A DNA stretch of 64,000 nucleotides from a virus. Below the pieces are notes generated by a model, which had not been told where the DNA came from, ran no database searches, and worked only from the letters and a program-made list of their open reading frames with translations. This document shows, piece after piece, positions 41,616 to 49,888 of this stretch. The stretch spans positions 1 to 64,000 of the IMG/VR virus record IMGVR_UViG_3300031857_000018. One strand, written 5' to 3'. Position 1 is the stretch's first letter, and each line of letters begins with the position of its first letter. The translations under genes and the position numbers were made by a program.

Positions 41616-42136
41616 TATTTATTACCTTTGTATGCAAAATTATTGTTTCCGCCTCGACGAAGATCTTTGATACCATGTGGTGTTTGTCTTGTTGCATGTG
41701 CATCACATAATACAGATATACTGTATCCATGCTGTGAACCGTTTGGCCATGTTTCAGGATTTTTACCAGCAAAGTATTGATTTGCATCTACATTGTCTAG
41801 TTCATAGTATTCATTATCCCAAAACACAATATCGCCTACTTCTGGGAAGAAATCAGCTCGTTCTAAAATATCTCTTGATATTCCAAATTGGGCTGTTCGT
41901 GTATATGAATGACCATAATCATCCATAGTCGCAGTTTTTGATTCTTTAGTTATTAAACACGGAAGCAATATAGAATCATAATATGATTTAGATGGAGATT
42001 CTCCATACATGTTAGAATCTGATGATTCGATAATTAATTTGAAAAATTCTATTTCTGTATCGACAATTGCATTTAATAATTCTGCGTTAACAGAAGCTAA
42101 GAATTTAGCGTCTCTAATTCCTCCAAACAGTGCCAT
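41615..42136 (-). CDS. 14: Neck protein (gp14-like)
   Basis: A 173-aa protein shorter than T4 gp14 (256 aa) but sharing its core. The FFPEVGDIVFWDNEYYELDN region corresponds to the gp14 segment EGDLIYFPMDNSLFEI and to its Tyr/Gln-rich sequel. It follows the gp13-like gene and precedes gp15, as in T4. Gp13 and gp14 form the neck that seals the filled head and joins the tail. Confidence 0.68.
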   Translation of the reverse strand: MALFGGIRDAKFLASVNAELLNAIVDTEIEFFKLIIESSDSNMYGESPSKSYYDSILLPCLITKESKTATMDDYGHSYTRTAQFGISRDILERADFFPEVGDIVFWDNEYYELDNVDANQYFAGKNPETWPNGSQHGYSISVLCDAHATRQTPHGIKDLRRGGNNNFAYKGNK

Positions 42137-42145
42137 ATCTTACTC

Positions 42146-43390
42146 CTATCCAACATATATTTTTAATGGAATTTTACCTAGTATTTCAGTCATTTGGGTA
42201 GCTTCGGTATTTTGGCGGGTCAACATTTTTTCTTTTGTTAATTCTGCTAAAAATTCACGAAGTTGTGTTACTAGAGCTTCTTTTTCTGATTGGCCCTGTG
42301 TTACTAGTTCCGACCCATTTAATGTTACTTCTGAATTTGGAATTGGTATCGATGAATATTTACCTCGTACATATCCCAACATTTCTTTCACAGTTGCAAC
42401 ACCGTATTTAAATATCCAAGAACGGCCCATATCATTAATTGTCCTGTACTGATGATTCGTATATGGTATATTTGCTGCGTCACTTACGACCCCAGTTAAA
42501 AGTGCTGTATTCCCAAACAAAATAGCTTGTTTGCTTTTTTCTTCTTCAAGCAAATATTCAATCCATACATTATTATAAAATAAAGAAGATGCAGATGATC
42601 CCGTACCAGATGATGGTATAGGCCAAAACTTAATGTCATCTCCGTGTATTTCAAATGAGTAATGTGACTTACGTACTTGGTCATTGAATTCAATTGCCTG
42701 CAATCTTAATAAATCTGCGTGTATTGGCATCATCATAAAACTAATTGAAGGTGAAAATCCTCCAAAGTTAAATGAATCTAATAATTGTTGCGAACCTAGA
42801 CCTGTTCCAACAAATGGATCAAAATATCTTGTAATTGCCGGCGGTGGATTATGCAATACTCTGCGAATTTCAATTGAACTAGTATTGGATAAACTAGAAC
42901 TGTTTGCTGATAATGATGCAGATACTGCTTCGCGAATACTATATGTTTGTTGTCCAGGAATAATGTTAACAACAGCTTTACGCCATTTTACATCACCCCC
43001 CGAGTCAGCTTCAGTACCATATGCTCTAGATAGTTTAGTTATGTATCCTAAAGATTGCCCAATATTAACACCAGTCATGGATCCACCATTGCCTGTTAAA
43101 TAATCAGAACCGGTTTGAACTCCTAACGTGTTAATCAGGTTATTAACAATGTTAACTTGATTAATCTGGTTTGAATATTCTAGTACTGCGGCTTCAAATG
43201 CAGTATAAAAATTTATATCTAAAAGTTCAACATCCATAATTGGATATCCAACATGTTGTGCTGCAAACTTTGCAAATCGATCTGCATGGTTCTGGAACAT
43301 CGGATCAGTATCAAAGAATCCAAATGGTGTAGATCCAGTTGTAAATGAAGAGGAACCTGGCCAAATTGGTTTATTTTCTGAGTAATCCAT
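42146..43390 (-). CDS. 13: Neck protein (gp13-like)
   Basis: A 414-aa protein, longer than T4 gp13 (309 aa). The C-terminus keeps gp13 features: VKEMLGYVRGKYSSIPIPNS, VTLNGSELVTQGQSEKEALV and an ending ILGKIPLKIYVG. A membrane-like run is absent. The middle carries an extra Ser/Gly-rich part. Gene position next to gp14 supports the call. Confidence 0.8.
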   Translation of the reverse strand: MDYSENKPIWPGSSSFTTGSTPFGFFDTDPMFQNHADRFAKFAAQHVGYPIMDVELLDINFYTAFEAAVLEYSNQINQVNIVNNLINTLGVQTGSDYLTGNGGSMTGVNIGQSLGYITKLSRAYGTEADSGGDVKWRKAVVNIIPGQQTYSIREAVSASLSANSSSLSNTSSIEIRRVLHNPPPAITRYFDPFVGTGLGSQQLLDSFNFGGFSPSISFMMMPIHADLLRLQAIEFNDQVRKSHYSFEIHGDDIKFWPIPSSGTGSSASSLFYNNVWIEYLLEEEKSKQAILFGNTALLTGVVSDAANIPYTNHQYRTINDMGRSWIFKYGVATVKEMLGYVRGKYSSIPIPNSEVTLNGSELVTQGQSEKEALVTQLREFLAELTKEKMLTRQNTEATQMTEILGKIPLKIYVG

Positions 43391-43406
43391 TTGTTTTACC
43401 TTTTAT

Positions 43407-43416
43407 ATATAAATAT
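43407..43416 (-). promoter_or_regulatory. Late-promoter-like ATATTTATAT box
   Basis: Ends 16 nt before the gp13 ATG at 43390, just after the PhoH stop. Confidence 0.6.
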
Positions 43417-43420
43417 GTTA

Positions 43421-44080
43421 TTAATCATTTAATCTGGTTAAAATATCATCTAATGCTTCATGGCGGTGATTATCCAATAAAATGATTTCATTCACCCATT
43501 TTGAGTCTCGAAGTTTAGGAACTTCATGTGTAGCAGAATCATTTTTAAATTTTAAATCTACCTGATATTTGTCACCACATAGTATCATGATGCTATCTTT
43601 ACCTAATCGAGACAACACCATTTTAAGTTGCTCTTTAGTTAAGTTTTGAAACTCATCCACAATACAAACTGCATGGTCAAATGTACGTCCTCGAAAGTGT
43701 GCTAATGATACTAATTCAATATTTTCTTCTTTTTCCATTTTTTCTAGAAGCTCTGGCTTGTTATACACTTTACGCATATTGCTTCGAATTGGAACTAACC
43801 ATGGTTCCATTTTTTCTGTGAGCGACCCGGGTAAGAATCCGTTGTCTTCATTTGAAACAGTAGGACGAGTAATGATAATTTTGTTTGTTTGTCGTTTAAA
43901 AAACATGTCCAATGCAATTTGAACTGCTAACAATGTTTTACCCGATCCAGCTTTACCTAATATAAAGTTAAATGGCGTTTCTATAATCTTTGCTTTTGCT
44001 TCTTTTTGTTCGTCTGATAATGTAATTGAAAATTTAATATCGTTCTTTGGTGGAGTTTTCTCCTTATTAGTTGTAGCCAT
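43421..44080 (-). CDS. phoH: PhoH-like P-loop ATPase
   Basis: A 219-aa PhoH-family ATPase. Walker A is LGKAGSGKT (41-49), Walker B CIVDEFQNLT, with RPTVSNEDNGFLPGSLTEKM and ILCGDKYQVDL as further family motifs. PhoH is common in T4-like marine phages; its role (RNA-related or phosphate-linked) is unsettled. It lies between the capsid and neck genes. Confidence 0.9.
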   Translation of the reverse strand: MATTNKEKTPPKNDIKFSITLSDEQKEAKAKIIETPFNFILGKAGSGKTLLAVQIALDMFFKRQTNKIIITRPTVSNEDNGFLPGSLTEKMEPWLVPIRSNMRKVYNKPELLEKMEKEENIELVSLAHFRGRTFDHAVCIVDEFQNLTKEQLKMVLSRLGKDSIMILCGDKYQVDLKFKNDSATHEVPKLRDSKWVNEIILLDNHRHEALDDILTRLND

Positions 44081-44104
44081 TGATAACCTTTTGTTGTAAC
44101 GTGA

Positions 44105-44380
44105 TTAAAATAATTTTGTAAGTGTTGTTTCTTTGAGTTGCATATCTTTTAGTGTTTCTATTTTACCTAAACACATTTGACGAACTGCTTGAAATGTTTT
44201 ACGAGCTGGATATGGTGTCATTATCTTGAGTGTGATTAATTCTTTGTCTGGTCCTAAATCTTGTTCGATATGAACCATTAATACTAAACGAATTGCCCGA
44301 ATTCGATCCAATACATCTACTAGACGACCATCATATCGGATAACCGCTTGCATTGAGTATTTACTTCTAGGTACTGCCAT
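44105..44380 (-). CDS. Hypothetical protein, 91 aa
   Basis: A basic 91-aa protein (RSKYSMQAVIRYDGRLVDVL...ITLKIMTPYPARKTFQAVRQ) without a recognised family. It has its own promoter-like box right after the capsid terminator and precedes PhoH by 24 nt. Function unknown. Confidence 0.65.
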   Translation of the reverse strand: MAVPRSKYSMQAVIRYDGRLVDVLDRIRAIRLVLMVHIEQDLGPDKELITLKIMTPYPARKTFQAVRQMCLGKIETLKDMQLKETTLTKLF

Positions 44381-44392
44381 ATTATTCTTTTA

Positions 44393-44402
44393 ATATAAAT
44401 AT
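44393..44402 (-). promoter_or_regulatory. Late-promoter-like ATATTTATAT box
   Basis: Ends 12 nt before the ATG at 44380 and follows the major capsid terminator. Confidence 0.6.
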
Positions 44403-44410
44403 AGCACAGT

Positions 44411-44440
44411 AAAAAAGGGATGACCGAAGCCATCCCCTTT
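44411..44440 (-). terminator. Intrinsic terminator after the major capsid gene
   Basis: Minus strand AAAGGGGATGGC, TTCG loop, GTCATCCCTTT, then TTT. A strong UUCG hairpin 45 nt past the gp23 stop. Confidence 0.88.
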
Positions 44441-44484
44441 AATTCATTCTTTAATTTGTTAAGTCAATTAAATTCAATTAACTA

Positions 44485-46149
44485 TTAAAGAGTGTTTAAT
44501 CCGTGAACGTATACTTTTCCGTAGAATTCAGAACGAACTACTTTCTTCGCGTAACGTGTCATGACACCTTTACGTGGAGTGAAGTTAACTGGATCGTATA
44601 CAAGTGGAGTCATAATCAATGGAATGTATGGGCTAAATACAGCACCTGTTTCCAAGAATTGTGAACCTCTAAAGCCCATTAAGATTACATTTTCTAACAT
44701 GTATGGGTTTTTATAAACTGTGTAACGGTTATTGATTGCACCAATTTTTTGTACACCTGCTGCAAATTCCATTTTAGTACCATCTGTGTCAGCGGCAAAT
44801 CCTGGGATAGACTCAAGAACAGTTGCTACTGCAGGAGAACATACTAGGAAGTTAGCACCACCACGCAATGTTTTTTGGTGAATCTTATTAGATACTTTTT
44901 GAAGTTTAGTACCTAAAGTTTGGAACCATCCACCTTGAGTGTTATAGAAACCATCACCTAAACCAGTTGCTGATACAGCACCAGCTGCTACTTGTTCAAA
45001 TGCAGTACCATTCCAAAGTGTATTGTTACGAGCTGACCAATACTCAGTTGTTGGAGCTGCTGCGATCAACATATCAAGGATTTCAAGATCGATTTCCATT
45101 GATACATACTCAGACAACATTGAAGTCAATTCAGCTTCAGCATCAATTGAGTGGTAAGCATTTAAATCTTGAGCAAACTCAGGAGTCCAAACTGCTTTCA
45201 ACTTACGAGTCTTAGCAACAATTGGCTCAGATTGCATTTCAAGGTTAATTTCTGGGATATCAATATCCGTACCTTGGTTAATACCAGATGTACCATAAGC
45301 AGTACCTTTGAATGGATTTGCATCTTCAAAATCACCACGAGTGATATCTGTAGGTTGTTTGCTATAGTTTAATCTCAATGTACCTGCTGAAATCGATGCA
45401 CTAACTGCAGTTAATTGTGCGTTTGTTACAACGAATGATGCGGTGTAATTGCTTGTGATAGTAGAGAATGCTTGTACCGGTACAATTTCTGTAGATCCAG
45501 ACAAGAATGTGAATGAACGTACTGCATAAAGATCTGCATTTGTAGGAACGTTAACTGTTACCACTTTAAATGCAGAAGATCCAGAGTATGCAGAATCACC
45601 ATTAACTTGCGTAGCTGTTGGAGTAGAACCAGTAGTTGCTGTTACAATTGAAGCTGTTTCGTTGATTGAATATCCGAAACGACCTGCACCGTAAAGACCT
45701 CCTGATGCATCATTAGCAGTAGTAGTAACACCGAACATTGAATCGTCTGCGTTTGGAGAACCAAATGGATCACCTGTGCGGTTCAAGTTATCATTGTCAA
45801 ATCCAGGCTGAGCTGTACCATACTTAAAATCTAGATAGAAAATAAGTCCTGATGGTAAGTTCATTGGCTGAACTGAAACGAATTCTTTTGCTGCAAACTC
45901 AGCAAAGATACGACGTACCAATGGAAGTGCAACACCTGCCCACTCTTCAGATCCTGCTGTTGTACCAGTTGAAGTAGCTTCTTTTACTAATTGACGTGCT
46001 TGGTTTTCAAGCAACTGAGCCATACCTGCTTTTTCGGTTTCGCCCTTAAGACCTTCTAATAGACCGGTCTTTTCCCATTTGCTAGCTAACGCTTTTGCTT
46101 GATTTCTTTGTACAAAATCGTTAGTTTGCAATAAATTTGAAATACTCAT
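44485..46149 (-). CDS. 23: Major capsid protein (T4 gp23-like)
   Basis: A 554-aa HK97-fold major head protein. The N-terminal 57 residues are a helical delta-domain (NLLQTNDFVQRNQAKALASK), and LVKE-A at Glu57/Ala58 is the likely gp21 cleavage site. Then comes WAGVALPLVRRIFAEFAAKE, with a VSVQPMNLPSGLIFYLDFKY strand typical of gp23. The C-terminus (KGVMTRYAKKVVRSEFYGKV) is conserved. T4 gp23 is 521 aa. Folding probably needs the phage GroES-like protein. Located right after the scaffold gene, as in T4. Confidence 0.95.
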   Translation of the reverse strand: MSISNLLQTNDFVQRNQAKALASKWEKTGLLEGLKGETEKAGMAQLLENQARQLVKEATSTGTTAGSEEWAGVALPLVRRIFAEFAAKEFVSVQPMNLPSGLIFYLDFKYGTAQPGFDNDNLNRTGDPFGSPNADDSMFGVTTTANDASGGLYGAGRFGYSINETASIVTATTGSTPTATQVNGDSAYSGSSAFKVVTVNVPTNADLYAVRSFTFLSGSTEIVPVQAFSTITSNYTASFVVTNAQLTAVSASISAGTLRLNYSKQPTDITRGDFEDANPFKGTAYGTSGINQGTDIDIPEINLEMQSEPIVAKTRKLKAVWTPEFAQDLNAYHSIDAEAELTSMLSEYVSMEIDLEILDMLIAAAPTTEYWSARNNTLWNGTAFEQVAAGAVSATGLGDGFYNTQGGWFQTLGTKLQKVSNKIHQKTLRGGANFLVCSPAVATVLESIPGFAADTDGTKMEFAAGVQKIGAINNRYTVYKNPYMLENVILMGFRGSQFLETGAVFSPYIPLIMTPLVYDPVNFTPRKGVMTRYAKKVVRSEFYGKVYVHGLNTL

Positions 46150-46177
46150 TTTTGTGTTTCCTTTTCTTTTTGTTTTG

Positions 46178-47179
46178 TTATAGCAATCCTGCTAATTTTT
46201 TCCAACGTTCTGCTTGCTCAAATCCTTCATTAAGAATTGGTGCTTTTTTAGGAGCCGTAGTTGCAGTCGCTTTAGACGCATACGATTCTTTAACAACACG
46301 TTTCTTAGTTACTGGTCTTGAGAAAGATTCAGCTAATGTTGTAAATACTAATTTTACTTCTCTTGTATTAACTGAACGATCGAAGTTTTCAATCACTTTC
46401 ATTTTCTGTGCTTCAGTTAATTCAAAATTGCGGAACAATTTGTTTGTGTAAAGAAGTTTTGCATTAAGAAGATTAACCTCATTGATGATGCTAGTAAGTT
46501 TTTTAACCGTACGATAAGCTTCTGCTAATTCTTCGTCTTTTTTAGCAACTTCATCATCTTTAACTTCTGGCTCGTCTTCCATATCATCTTCTTCACGAAG
46601 AATTGATTCAATGATTTCATCGATATCCATATCACCAGCTTCTGGCTCATATCCATCCGATACCATATCGTCTTCTGGCATTTCCATTTCGTCTTCTGAC
46701 ATTTCCATGTCCATATCGCCTTCTAACTCACGAATGATTCCTTCAAGATCTAGATCGTCATGATCATAGCCTTCGTTGTACTCTGCATCCATCTCATCAT
46801 CAGACATTGGCATTTCTTCTGCTGGAAGTTCTTCACCACCTAATTCTTCTTCTTCTCCACCGGCCATGCCAACTTCGAAATCGTAAGTGCTTCCACCTAC
46901 TTCTGCAGATAGATCATTGTCTACCCAATTAAAATCATCGCCACCTTCAGCATCCATGTCCATTTCCATATCAGCTTCTGGTGCAGCATCTAATGCTTCT
47001 TCACCGGTTGCATCAATTTCTTCTTCGCCGTCGATTTCATTTGTTAGTTTAGTTGCTAACATTCTTTCTAGACGAGGAGCAAATGCTTCTTGTAAGGCGA
47101 TCTTTGCGTTTGCTAATGCAGTTTCTTTAACAGCGTTAGCATCAGCGATTGCTTGTTTTAGCAAATCTGATTTTGCCAT
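46178..47179 (-). CDS. 22: Prohead core scaffold protein (gp22-like)
   Basis: A 333-aa scaffold. The N-terminal 50 residues are helical (SDLLKQAIADANAVKETALA). Residues about 50-215 are extremely acidic (Asp/Glu/Met/Gly), and the last 120 residues are helical with VNLLNAKLLYTNKLFRNFEL, a gp22 hallmark in T4-like phages. The acidic low-complexity centre suits a removable core digested by gp21. Located between the leader-bearing genes and gp23. Confidence 0.85.
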   Translation of the reverse strand: MAKSDLLKQAIADANAVKETALANAKIALQEAFAPRLERMLATKLTNEIDGEEEIDATGEEALDAAPEADMEMDMDAEGGDDFNWVDNDLSAEVGGSTYDFEVGMAGGEEEELGGEELPAEEMPMSDDEMDAEYNEGYDHDDLDLEGIIRELEGDMDMEMSEDEMEMPEDDMVSDGYEPEAGDMDIDEIIESILREEDDMEDEPEVKDDEVAKKDEELAEAYRTVKKLTSIINEVNLLNAKLLYTNKLFRNFELTEAQKMKVIENFDRSVNTREVKLVFTTLAESFSRPVTKKRVVKESYASKATATTAPKKAPILNEGFEQAERWKKLAGLL

Positions 47180-47374
47180 AGTTTTTCCCCTAAATTTTGT
47201 TTTTGGAAGTAAGATTATTTGAAATCTTAATAGAATTTTAAAATTATATAAACGCTATATAATAAGAACGGAATAGCGTATTCTTTAATATATATCAGCC
47301 AGTTTGAAAAAACAGTAAAAAAGTCCCAACTTTTTCAAGCTAGGACTTAATTTAATACTTTTGTGGTAAAGATA
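47180..47374 (-). other. Longest gap: leader of gp22 and terminator of bS21
   Basis: Holds no frame. From high to low coordinates: the bS21 terminator (47317-47348), then about 135 bases of A/T-rich sequence that must contain the gp22-gp23 promoter. An imperfect inverted repeat (TACGCTATTCCGTTCTTATT then ATATAGCGT on the minus strand) lies about 75-105 nt before the gp22 ATG. The ATATTTATAT box is not present in perfect form. Confidence 0.5.
47317..47348 (-). terminator. Intrinsic terminator after bS21
   Basis: Minus strand AAGTCCTAGCTT, loop GAAA, then AAGTTGGGACTT with a T-run (TTTTTT). It isolates the head capsid operon from upstream genes. Confidence 0.8.
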
Positions 47375-47620
47375 TTATTTTGAATGCATTGTGCGAATAT
47401 GTTGCATATATGCTGCGTTTGCGTGTTGTTGTCGTTTTAGCACACTTGGCTTAATGAATTCTTTTCGATCTTTAGTTGCCTCTAACACTCCAGACATTTT
47501 TACTTTGCGTTTCCATGTTTTAAGTGCGGCTGCTAAATCTTCTCTAGTGCTCCCCGGTACATGCACTGCCATTGATTGACCGGGAACAATCATTTGATGT
47601 TGTTTTTGTTTTTTACTCAT
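47375..47620 (-). CDS. rpsU: Ribosomal protein bS21 homologue
   Basis: An 81-aa phage-encoded bS21. After a 22-residue extra N-terminus, LAAALKTWKRKVKMSGVLEA and RKEFIKPSVLKRQQ align with bacterial bS21 (LKRFKRxxEKxGVL...R...FxKPSxxRxR). The end AAYMQHIRT matches the Bacteroidota type, including the tyrosine (Tyr71) that in flavobacterial ribosomes lies near the anti-Shine-Dalgarno sequence. It may replace host bS21 in ribosomes during late infection. It sits in the head operon and is followed by its own terminator. Confidence 0.8.
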   Translation of the reverse strand: MSKKQKQHQMIVPGQSMAVHVPGSTREDLAAALKTWKRKVKMSGVLEATKDRKEFIKPSVLKRQQHANAAYMQHIRTMHSK

Positions 47621-47629
47621 ATAACTGGT

Positions 47630-48145
47630 TTAAATATTTGCTTGTGGTTGTTGAGGTGTTGGCTCAGGCGTAGGTTCAGGAGCTGGCTTTTCACCTCTTA
47701 CGTTAAAACGGAAATGTTTAATTTCTGGCTTTTGTGCAATATACCCTTGAATACGTTGTGATTCGCGTCCTGGATCTTGTCCTAATCGAAAATAGAAATA
47801 TCCAACTTTACCAGATGGTGACGCAACATGTTTAACTATAGTAAATCCTTTTTTGGTAGCCCATTCGCGGATTTCATTTGCAACAGCTTCTGCCTCTGCT
47901 GGGTTACGAAGCACATATTCAACTCCACCTCGATAATCAACAATATTATTAATTAATTGTGCTTCGTCAACCATATCTTCAGTTTCGATAAGGCCGGCAT
48001 TTTTCATTGCATCGCCATATTTTTCTACAGCTTTTATACTTTTTTCAATTTCACCAGCTGGTAAGATTTTTGGAATATTTGACGTTGGAGTTGCTGCCTC
48101 AGTTAATCCAAAGAAATCGCGATACAATTTTTTTAATTTGTTCAT
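47630..48145 (-). CDS. Leader-bearing structural protein, 171 aa
   Basis: Begins MNKLKKLYRDFFGLTE-A, a basic/hydrophobic leader ending in LTE-A (after Glu16), a likely prohead-protease site. The rest is a folded alpha/beta part with KVGYFYFRLGQDPG and a Pro/Gln-rich tail (EPTPEPTPQQPQ). It lies between the protease-linked genes and bS21. Candidate head core protein; no family recognised. Confidence 0.65.
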   Translation of the reverse strand: MNKLKKLYRDFFGLTEAATPTSNIPKILPAGEIEKSIKAVEKYGDAMKNAGLIETEDMVDEAQLINNIVDYRGGVEYVLRNPAEAEAVANEIREWATKKGFTIVKHVASPSGKVGYFYFRLGQDPGRESQRIQGYIAQKPEIKHFRFNVRGEKPAPEPTPEPTPQQPQANI

Positions 48146-48188
48146 CTTTATACCTTATAATATAAGTAATTAGTTATCAATATCCAAA

Positions 48189-48566
48189 TTATTGCACATC
48201 AAAATATTTACTTAAACCTTGTGCAATATCTTCATATGCTGCACTTAATCTTTGTTGCAACATGTTCATTTCCTTTGCAGTCGATTCAAACACTTTGTAT
48301 GAGTCGTTCAAATTTTTCATGTGACGTTTTACAGTAACACCATCAAACCAATCTCCTGATTCTGATGCAATCTGATCTGCTTTATTTATGATATCTCGAA
48401 CTCTGGTTGTTAGTTGTTCTAAATCGCCTTTACCGTAAACAGAATCACCTAATTCACTAAATCTTTTTACTTGATCGATGAATTCTTGTTTTTCTTGTTT
48501 AGATAACGGTGTTGGTTGATCCTCTAACAAAGTTTCTAAAATATATTTTAAATTTGGTGTTTTCAT
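48189..48566 (-). CDS. Leader-bearing helical protein, 125 aa
   Basis: The ATG at 48566 is chosen: it gives MKTPNLKYILETLLE, a short targeting-like N-terminus with ILE-T or LLE-D cleavage options, and avoids a long overlap with the protease gene. The rest is one long run of amphipathic helices (LNDSYKVFESTAKEMNMLQQ), as in prohead core proteins. It starts just after the gp21 stop. Confidence 0.7.
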   Translation of the reverse strand: MKTPNLKYILETLLEDQPTPLSKQEKQEFIDQVKRFSELGDSVYGKGDLEQLTTRVRDIINKADQIASESGDWFDGVTVKRHMKNLNDSYKVFESTAKEMNMLQQRLSAAYEDIAQGLSKYFDVQ

Positions 48567-48567
48567 G

Positions 48568-49194
48568 TTATATCCTACATTTTCCATCTTCACATAGTAT
48601 AGATGTAATTGCATCATGTACTCGTGCGTATTTATTTGTTATTGTTTTATTTACTGATTCATTCATCGATGTTGGACGCATAAATGCACCATGGGTTGAT
48701 GGGTTTGATACAAAGTCCCAACAAATCAATTCAAAATCTTCTTGCACTTCAACTGTGCCTTCTGATCTAAGTTCTTTAACAGATCCTAATCCACGTGATG
48801 AAATTCCTAATGTGATTCCAGCCTTGAAAAGTTCTTTAAGAATCTTACCTGACGGCGTATCTAAGATTTGCACTGCTCCTAATAAATCATCACCTTTCCA
48901 CCATATCTTCAACACGTTATGTGACACGTTGTTCAAGTTAACAACCGATGACTCTGGATGATCTAATTCGCCTAATGCACGATGTTGATTGATGTATTCT
49001 TGTTGGTATCGTTGACATTCACGTTCCAAGATGCTTCTAGGATATACTCGGCCGTTTTGATTTTTTGCGCCTGCTCTTTGCAAAACTCCTTGCACTACAA
49101 AACCACCTGGTATTCCATATGCAGCACCGCTTGATTCAGTAAGTGAACCAACTGGCTTAAATGGCATATATTCTACTATAAGTTGTTTTGACAT
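48568..49194 (-). CDS. 21: Prohead core protease (T4 gp21-like)
   Basis: A 208-aa serine protease that trims scaffold, capsid and internal proteins after (L/I)xE. The catalytic region is ALGELDHPES with His79 and GITLGISSRGLGSV with Ser132/133; a candidate third residue is Asp160 in CWDFVSNP. NGRVYPRSILERE is the conserved N-terminal strand/helix. T4 gp21 is 212 aa. It is coupled to the next two genes. Confidence 0.92.
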   Translation of the reverse strand: MSKQLIVEYMPFKPVGSLTESSGAAYGIPGGFVVQGVLQRAGAKNQNGRVYPRSILERECQRYQQEYINQHRALGELDHPESSVVNLNNVSHNVLKIWWKGDDLLGAVQILDTPSGKILKELFKAGITLGISSRGLGSVKELRSEGTVEVQEDFELICWDFVSNPSTHGAFMRPTSMNESVNKTITNKYARVHDAITSILCEDGKCRI

Positions 49195-49195
49195 A

Positions 49196-49888
49196 TTATT
49201 CCCCTAATGCTCTTACTCGTTCTGATATTTTTACTAATCGTTCTGATATTTTTTGTAACGCTTTTTTTGTGCTATTACCATATGCAGATGATGTTACTCC
49301 AGATTCTGTTTTTAATCTGGAATTATAATTCACCATTGTTTCAATTTCTTGAAGTTTACGTGCAACTTCTTTAATTGTGTTTTTTACTTTTTGTTCCGGT
49401 GTTGTTTTAGAATCAGCCGTAGCAAAAGAACGATATCCTTCAATTAGTTGCTCGTATTTTCGTTCTAACACATCTTCAACTTTAAGTTTAGTTCCGGAAT
49501 CTCGATCTTTTTTATGTGATGTTCCTGGTGAATTAGTTATATCTTTTGATGGGTATTCTAATTCTTTATTCCACCATTTTGTATCGTCAATTGAAAATGA
49601 AAATTTGTCGTTCTGTACCTCTTCGTCAAATTCAACTGTTTGATAATGACCAGGTTTATATGTTTTAGAAACTGGCTTTGTGTTTTCTTCTAGTCCAGAT
49701 GCATATCCTACATGTTTAACAGTTTTACGGAAAGCTGCAGGAGTATTATATCCAGCTACCCCGCCTGTTGCTGATACTTCATCAAGTTCTTCACAAACAC
49801 ATTCGTCAGAAGGTTTATTACACGCTTCACACTGATTTTCTAATTCAACAAATTTTTCTTCCATTTCTCGTAAAAATGACTTCATCAT
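49196..49888 (-). CDS. Predicted head-associated protein with CxxC zinc-like motif, 230 aa
   Basis: Starts at ATG-ATG (49888/49885) after AAGAGG. Residues about 19-33 are CEACNKPSDECVCEE, a possible zinc knuckle. Then comes LDEVSATGGVAGYNTPAAFR, where the GGVAGYNTPAAF segment is one I associate with head proteins of T4-like phages, and which has an LDE-V cleavage site. The C-terminal third is helical. It lies between the 282-aa gene and gp21. Function not established. Confidence 0.65.
   Translation of the reverse strand: MMKSFLREMEEKFVELENQCEACNKPSDECVCEELDEVSATGGVAGYNTPAAFRKTVKHVGYASGLEENTKPVSKTYKPGHYQTVEFDEEVQNDKFSFSIDDTKWWNKELEYPSKDITNSPGTSHKKDRDSGTKLKVEDVLERKYEQLIEGYRSFATADSKTTPEQKVKNTIKEVARKLQEIETMVNYNSRLKTESGVTSSAYGNSTKKALQKISERLVKISERVRALGE

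Noticed and set aside
47180-47374. tRNA or small RNA gene in the longest gap
   Set aside because: No cloverleaf or T-loop sequence is seen; only a terminator and AT-rich leader sequence.
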